Assembly: GCF_036588685.1 (NCBI RefSeq)
Contig: NC_086384.1
Coordinates: 8,570,195 to 8,634,194, forward strand
Origin: Mytilus trossulus
Lineage: Eukaryota > Mollusca > Bivalvia > Mytilida > Mytilidae
Length of the DNA stretch: 64,000 nucleotides
Direction: 5' to 3'
Position 1 is the first letter of the stretch, and each line of letters opens with the position of its first letter. Below the pieces are notes generated by a model. It saw only the letters and a list, made by a program, of their open reading frames with translations, was not told the DNA's origin and did not search any database. The position numbers were made by a program, and so were the translations under genes. Below, in pieces: positions 36,701 through 45,000 of this stretch.

Positions 36701-39700
36701 AACATGACATAACAAAGAAAACTGAAGAATAAGCAACACGAACCCCACCAAAAACTAGGGGTGATCTCAGTTGCGCCGGAAGGGTGAGCAGATCCTGCTC
36801 TACATGTTGGACCCGTCGTGTTGCTTATATGATAACAAATCCGGTGAATAGTCTAAAGGAAGGACGGGAGATACCAGAGGGACAGCCAAACTCAAAGATT
36901 GAAAAAAAAACCTGACAACGACATGGCTAAAAAATTTAAAAAAAAAAAGAAGACAAAACGACAAATGATAGTACAGACTGAGTACAGAAGACACAAAATA
37001 GAAAACTAAAGACAAAGCAACACGAACCCCACCAAAAACTTGGGATAATCTCGGGTGCTCCGGAAGGATAGTCATGTGGCAACCGCTGTGTTACTTATGT
37101 TAACAAATCCAGTAAATAGTCTAATTCGGTAGAAAACGTGAACAACCATGGGAAATATGAGATAGATTAACAATCTGCTTATTCGTAAGATGTAAACGTA
37201 CTACTACAAAGTACAAGTTTGGCTAAAACTAACAAAGAATGTATAGGAACGCAATATAAGGGCCTCTTCATAATAGCTGTTTTATATACGATATAATATT
37301 AAACAATTTTAACTAGAGGCTCCAAAGAGCCTGTGTCGCTCACCTTGGTCTATGTGAATATTAAACAAAGGAAGCAGATGGATTCATGACAAAATTGTGT
37401 TTTGGTGATGGTGATGTGTTTGTAAATCTTACTTTACTAGTCTTGCTGCTTACATTTATCTCTATCTATAATGAACTTGGCCCAGTAGTTTCAGTGGAAA
37501 ATGTTAATAAAAATTTACAAATTTTATGAAAATTGTTAAAAATTGACTATAAAGGACAATAACTCCTTAGGGGGTCAATTGACAATTTCGGTCATGTTGA
37601 CTTATTTGTAAATCTTACTTTGCTGAACATAATTGCTGTTTACAGTTTATCTCTATCTATAATAAAATTTAAGATAATAACCAAAAACAGCAAAATTTCC
37701 TTAAAATTACCGATTCAGGGGCAGCAACCCAACAATGGGTTGTCAGATTCATCTGAAAATTATAGGGCAGATAGATCTTGATCTGATTAATAATTTTACC
37801 CCGTGTTGGATTTGCTCTAAAAGCTTTGGTTTTTGAGTTATAAGCCAAAAACTGCATTTTACCCCTATGTTCTATTTTTAGCTGTGGCGGCCATCTTGAT
37901 TTGATAGTCGGGTCACCGGACACATTTTTAAAACAAGATACCCCAAAGATGATGATTGCCAAGTCTGGATTAATTTGGCCCAGTAGTTTCAGAGGAGAAG
38001 ATTTTTGTAAAAGATAACTAAGATTTACGAAAAATGGTTAAAAATTGACTATAAAGGGCAATTACTCCTAAACGGGTCAACTGACCATTTCGGTCATGTT
38101 GACTTATTTGTAAATCCTACTTTACTAAACATTATTGCTGTTTACAGTTTATCTCTATCTATAATAATATTCAAGATAATAACCAAAAACTGCAAAATTT
38201 CCACAAAATTACCAATTCAGGGGCAGCAACCCAACAACGGGTTGACCGATTCATCTGAAAATTTCAGGGCAGATAGATCTTGACCTGATAAACATTTTTA
38301 CCCCGTGTCAGATTTCCTCTAAATGCTTTGGTTTTTGAGTTATAAGCCAAAAACTGCAGTTTATCCCTATGTTCTATTTTTAGCCGTGGCGGCCATCTTG
38401 GTTGGTTGACCGGGTCAGGCCACACATTTTTTAAACTAGATACCCCAATGATGATTGTGGCCAAGTTTGGTTCAATTTGGCCCAGTAGTTTCAGAGGAGA
38501 AGATTTTTGTAAAAGATAACTAAGATTTACGAAAAATGGTTAAAAATTGACTATAAAGGGCAATAACTCCTAAACGGGTCAACTGACCATTTCGGTCATG
38601 TTGACTTATTTGTAAATCCTACTTTACTAAACATTATTGCTGTTTACAGTTTATCTCTATCTATAATAATATTCAAGATAATAACCAAAAACTGCAAAAT
38701 TTCCACAAAATTACCAATTCAGGGGCAGCAACCCAACAACGGGTTGACCGATTCATCTGAAAATTTCAGGGCAGATAGATCTTGACCTGATAAACACTTT
38801 TACCCCATGTCAGATTTCCTCTAAATGCTTTGGTTTTTGAGTTATAAGCCAAAAACTGCAGTTTACCCCTATGTTCTATTTTTAGCCGTGGCGGCCATCT
38901 TGGTTGGTTGACCGGGTCAGGCCACACATTTTTTAAACTAGATACCCCAATGATGATTGTGGCCAAGTTTGGTTCAATTTGGCCCAGCAGTTTCAGAGGA
39001 GAAGATTTTTGTAAAAGATAACTAAGATTTACGAAAAATGGTTAAAAATTGACTATAAAGGGCAATAACTCCTAAACGGGTCAACTGATCATTTCGGTCA
39101 TGTTGACTTATTTGTAAATCCTACTTTACTAAACATTATTGCTGTTTACAGTTTATCTCTATCTATAATAATATTCAAGATAACAACCAAAAACTGCAAA
39201 ATTTCCACAAAATTACCAATTCAGGGGCAGCAACCCAACAACGGGTTGACCGATTCATCTGAAAATTTCAGGGCAGATAGATCTTGACCTGATAAACATT
39301 TTTACCCTATGTCAGATTTCCTCTAAATGCTTTGGTTTTTGAGTTATAAGCCAAAAACTGCATTTTACCCCTATGTTCTATTTTTAGCCGTGGCGGCCAT
39401 CTTGGTTGGTTGACCGGGTCACGCCACACATTTTTTAAACTAGATACCCCAATGATGATTGTGGCCAAGTTTGGTTCAATTTGGCCCAGTAGTTTCAGAG
39501 GAGAAGATTTTTGTAAAAGTTAACGACGACGGACGACGGACGCCGGACGCCGGACGCAAAGTGATGGGAAAAGCTCACTTGGCCCTTCGGGCCAGGTGAG
39601 CTAAAAATGTAGTAGTGCTAGATCTTGCTTTTAAGGAGACAGATTTGTAAAAGCAAATTGCTTGTTTCTGAATCCTGAATATTATTTCCTTTGTAAATAT

Positions 39701-41976
39701 TGTATCATGATGAATTATCTGAATAAATATTGTTTAATCTAGATCTTGCTTCTTGAAAGTTTTTATGTATGTGTTGTATAACTTACGCATTGCGCAAAAC
39801 TGTGTATGTATACCGAAGAAATGTTTACAAACACAAATATTCACAACAAATAACAATGTCTTTTCCATTTTAGGGAAAGGACATTTTGGAAACAGACTCT
39901 AGTTTGAAAAGCACGAAGAAAACAGGTAAGAATGGACCAAAAAGTGTCTTATTATTCAATAATTTCGTCTTTCGCTACATCTAAAAAAAAAAAAAAATGC
40001 CAAAAAATAATAATGATCGTACAATAATCTTGAACACTATCTATTCTGCTATAAAATTTGATTCTTTGGACATACAGTGTGAAGTTATTTCTCTCAGCGC
40101 AATATTGATATTGTGTGTGTAGCCACTAGGATATATATACGAGGGGGGCAAGGGGTTTAACTGTTATGCTGTTATGAGGCGTTTTGATCCGTTGATATCT
40201 GTTATTCTGAAAATATATTTACTGTTAGCTGTTATTGTCTTATTCTTTGTTAGCTGTTATAGGACTATTATCTATTTTGTTATCTGTTATTGTGAGAATC
40301 TATTTGCTGTTAACTGTTATTGCAAATTGGAATGTTAGCATTTTGACAGCCAATCTTCCGTAGAAATTGAAGATAATTGAAAATTGTTATTTGATTGGAT
40401 AATAGTCTCATTGGCACGCTTACCACATCTTCTTACAATGTATATATATCTATTAAGGTCTTTCTACTGGTAATATCGGCTGGCCCTGTATTTGCAGATT
40501 AATTTCAGTAACATACATCACATAAACATATTAAAATCAATTGGACCCAGGACCATTCCAGTATATATTATCATCCTTTGTAATAAATTCCATTGTCTGT
40601 GAACATGTAGCATTTTGTACAAATTATAATATAAAAAAAGCATTTGTACACCCTATAGATTTTTTTCATTCAATGACCCCATAATAATCTTTATGTTGTA
40701 CTAGTACACCATGGTCCCTGATTAGGGAAGGATTGGACACCAACTAGCATGCTAAAGTTGACGCAGTCACATTCTGTATGTGCCTATTTCCAAGTCAGGA
40801 GCCTGGATTCAGTGGTTATAGTTTGTTACTGAAATACTAAGTTTCTCGTTCACTATTTTGTGGATAAATTAGGCAGTTAGTTTTCTCCTTTGAATTGTTT
40901 TACATTAACTACATGGTAGTGGTTTGAATTATGGCTTTGGGAATTATACAACAACTTTTTCTTATAGCATTTATATTATAAGTGCTACTCCCTCTCTTTT
41001 CAAAAGCATGAAAGAGAATTCTAACCACCATATTTTTAAAAGCTTTTTGACTGCTTCACATGGCGAAAATTGAGTCTCAGAAACCATTGATGCAAATAAT
41101 GTGTGTTCAGTTTAATTTTTTGACAAATACCCTTTTAAAATTCCAACAGCTTCTCCAATACTGTACCCAAATTTTCCATATTCTATAATTTCACATAAGA
41201 TGCGTGATTGGTGTTTCACTTGGTGTCATCCAAATTTTCACTAGGTCCAATGTCTATTATACTATCAGAATTGTCACTCGACTCAATTTCTATTATCAGA
41301 ATAACCATAACTGGCATGCGTGTGTCAGTTACATGTCCTGTCTCCACTGATCTTGGTATTTTTGAATTTTATAAGTAAGTTTTATCATGAGGTCATTATA
41401 TACAAAAACTATCTTGTGCATTAATGGTTTTTTTATTACTTTTAAATTATATATATTGCTTTTCAGAAATAAAAAATCTAAAAATCAAATTGATAATAAA
41501 GTGTCAATGGCCGAAACGTCTTGTTTACACAAATGACAAATTTCTAGGTCCATACTACAAATTATATACTAAGATCTACGAGTCATCAACTGGATTGGTC
41601 CTGGACAGATTTATTTTCATATTTTATTTACTGTTATCTGTTATTGTCCCTTTTCAATTCCTTGTTATCTGTTTTTCACCAAATCAATTCACTGTTTTGC
41701 TATTATGGGGACCCCTTTGCCCCCCTCAAATACATATAGTTAAATAACCAATGAAGATAGTGTAAGGTATGTTGGAGGGGGCAAATGTGTTTACTGACGT
41801 TTATTTCATCAAGTCGAGTCTAGATATTGGATGTTAAGCTAGTCATCTGTTGTATATTTTCAGACCGAACAGACTCCTTATCATCAAAATTTGATTTTGA
41901 CGAAGACTGTTCAGATATACTCGATTTGAGTGACGAAGATACGACTAGTTTATCTGGTGGTCAGTTAGTATTTATA

Positions 41977-42009
<33 letters not shown>

Positions 42010-45000
42010 GAGGATACACACTATTTCGACGAATGTCCAAAAGAAGTAAACGATAAAGAGGAGGAGGAACAAACATGCAATTCGTGATGAAAAAATTCCA
42101 TGATAAAGATGTGATACAAATGTCTTCCGAAGACAAATATAAGAGAGGTGAATGGCTGAAAATATAAATTTGATATGTGACTGCGATATGATATAATCTT
42201 GAATTGGGGCTTACCCTTTGAATGTAGTAGTCTGACATCGATGAGCGGCATACAAAGCTGCTAACCCACAAGAAAAAGCCAAAAGTATCAGCAAGAACAT
42301 GCCACACAATTTCATTAAGTCTGTGAATGTTCGGTAAAATGATACTAAAATAGTTCCGAAAGTTTCATTGGCTGGCATAATAAAGGAAATTCTGGATATA
42401 CTCAGGATTATTCCAAAGGAAAACAGTATATCAGAGATCAGCTCGGGATCAGGTATCCATGATGGTTCCCAAGATACTGTAAATATAAATAGCATTTAAA
42501 CGGTTGTGTACATGAACATTTAATAGTGTCTGTTCGTTAACCTCGTTTTCTACTCTGAATTGTATTAGCAAAGTTTGTGTATGGTGGATAGTTACATTGT
42601 ATCATAGTAACAATCATACCACATCTTTTTATCTTATTATTAATTCTTTCATTTGAATATTACGCTTCTAACTCATACCGTTGATAGATGTACTATTCAA
42701 CTAGTCAATCGGCGTTAAGCGGCTAACTATTTTGTAAGATTTCAATAAAATAAATAAAATAATAAAATGATCAAAAGTCTATTAATTTGTCGTTTATTTT
42801 GTTTAATCATTTTAACAGGGATGGAACATGAATTTTAAGCGCAGTAGACTATGCAGCAATGTATTCCAGTAACTAGTAAATTACTGTGACATATACAAAA
42901 AAAGTAACAATCTCGACTATATTTGGGGACTGTAGGCGTATGAACACGTTAGTTTCGATCTCTGAATACATACCTCCTACGGAATACGAAACAGATGGAC
43001 ACACATCAACTTCGTCAACTTCAGCCGTTACGTAACAATGAAGGAGAGTAGACAGGTTAACTTGTTCTCCTGTTACATTCAGAGGAAGTGGGTTTGTAGT
43101 AAAGGCGTCCGCTACTTTGATTGGTACAACTATGTCTAAGGTGAAGGACGCAAGAAGAAACATCAGCATGAGCGAATCTATAATATTCCAAACTGACCCG
43201 GCGTAATCTTCTATGCCAGAAGACCATACTTGTTTCATTTCTTCCCAGATCCAGCCTACAATATATTAAATCCCTTTTTTTAAACTGGGTTCGTGTTGTT
43301 TATTCTTTGGTTTTCTATGTTGTGTCATGTGTAATATTGTGTGTCTGTTTGTCTTTTTTCATTTTTAGCCATGGCGTTGTCAGTTTGTTTTAGATTTACA
43401 AGTTTGACTGTCCCTTTGGTATCTTTCGTCCCTCTTCTATATGCTCATATATAAGTTTTCAAGATCCATTTTTACAAAGCTTAACTCATCTTTAAAGTTT
43501 TAGTTACTGAGTCCAAGCTCCTTCTGTAGTTGTCATTTATTTATGTATTATATTCAAATGAGGTGAACAAAAGGAATTTCAAAATTCCATACATTTATAA
43601 GTTACTAACCAACTTATAGCAATTTTGTCGAATGCATTAAAAAATATAAGCAAAATTAAAAAGACATTTTAGATATATTTGTTATGTTTGTCTTAAACTC
43701 GAAAGAAAAAACACACACATTTAAGTCACAGTAACAAGTATAAAATATAGTTTAACTTCAATTTTGCGGGGAAATAACAAATTTCCAGTATTTACAGGTA
43801 GGGAAACAGATATGCATAACTGGCCGAAACTACAATGTTATTGGAGTCTCTCAGAAACTCCAAGCCTAAATTAATATTGTTTTTTTATGTTTTGTATAGC
43901 TCTGAAAATACCTATTTTAAAAAAACTATTTTATTTAGACTTTTTGTTGGTTTCCACAATTTCCGATATTTACCCTGTAATTGAAACAAATGTAACAGAC
44001 ATTTTCTGTAACTCAAAAATAAATTTTAAAATATTACAGTGTATAAATAAAGGCAATAGTAGTATACCGCTGATCGAAATTCATAAATCGATTGAGAAGA
44101 AAAAAATCCGGATTACAAATTCAGAGCATGGTCTTACCAAGAATCCAAACAAATATCAGCGTTATCAGAATATATGCAGATGTTGGTGTGTTATCACATG
44201 CCAATGAAATCCACATGTCACTATAATGTAATTTGGCTACCACGGTCAGAAAGAGAAAAGATAAGTATGAGCATGTATAACTTAAGAATCTTGTAGATGG
44301 GGTATTTAGCAGGACTGTCACCTACAATATAAGAATGGTTACATTAATATATGAGTTTCTTCATTCTAACAGCGCAAAACTTTGTCTGATACTGATCGAC
44401 CTGCTTATCTGAACTACATCCCTCTGTTTTATTTCATTGTCGCTAACCAGTAATCCATCACTAACGCGCGTAATAGCTATTTCCAAATTTAGCTTTCTAA
44501 GAATTTGAAAGTTCCTACAAACAAACTTTACCAAGCAATTCAAATGAAGAACACAATGTATATTTATTGCAAACCGATTGATATAAGCATTTTTATTATT
44601 TACTTACTTTACTCCAAGGCGCAACTATATACACGACTGATAAAATAGGCAGTAGAACCATACCAATCGGAATAGACAGTAACAGATACTGGAATCTATT
44701 CAGATACCTCATTGCCTGTAGACCTTTAAACCATTTCTCAGAAACTTGTGCTTGGCACTTCTCATGTGCTACAAACTAAACAAGGATAAATACATTATAT
44801 ATTTCGTTACGTACAAGTTTTTTCATGTGTGATAGCAAAACAGTATCACTCTTCATGTTTGTTCTTGTGGTGGCCATGATCTGCATTAAATGATCACACG
44901 CATCTAAAGAGTGTTACGCTAAGCCTAGTTTAAAAAAAGCCATACGATACATAATCAAAACTGATAACTTGTAAATAATTGTAATTTGCTGAGCATCATC

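Noticed and set aside
37669-38966. Repeated minus-strand ORFs beginning MAIIIFG or MATIIIG
   Set aside because: They recur every 502 bp because they sit in a satellite, and each begins and ends at the same satellite position.
41972-42307. 111-codon minus-strand ORF with a His run
   Set aside because: It is the reverse reading of the GAT repeat and of part of TRPC exon 6 in the wrong frame.
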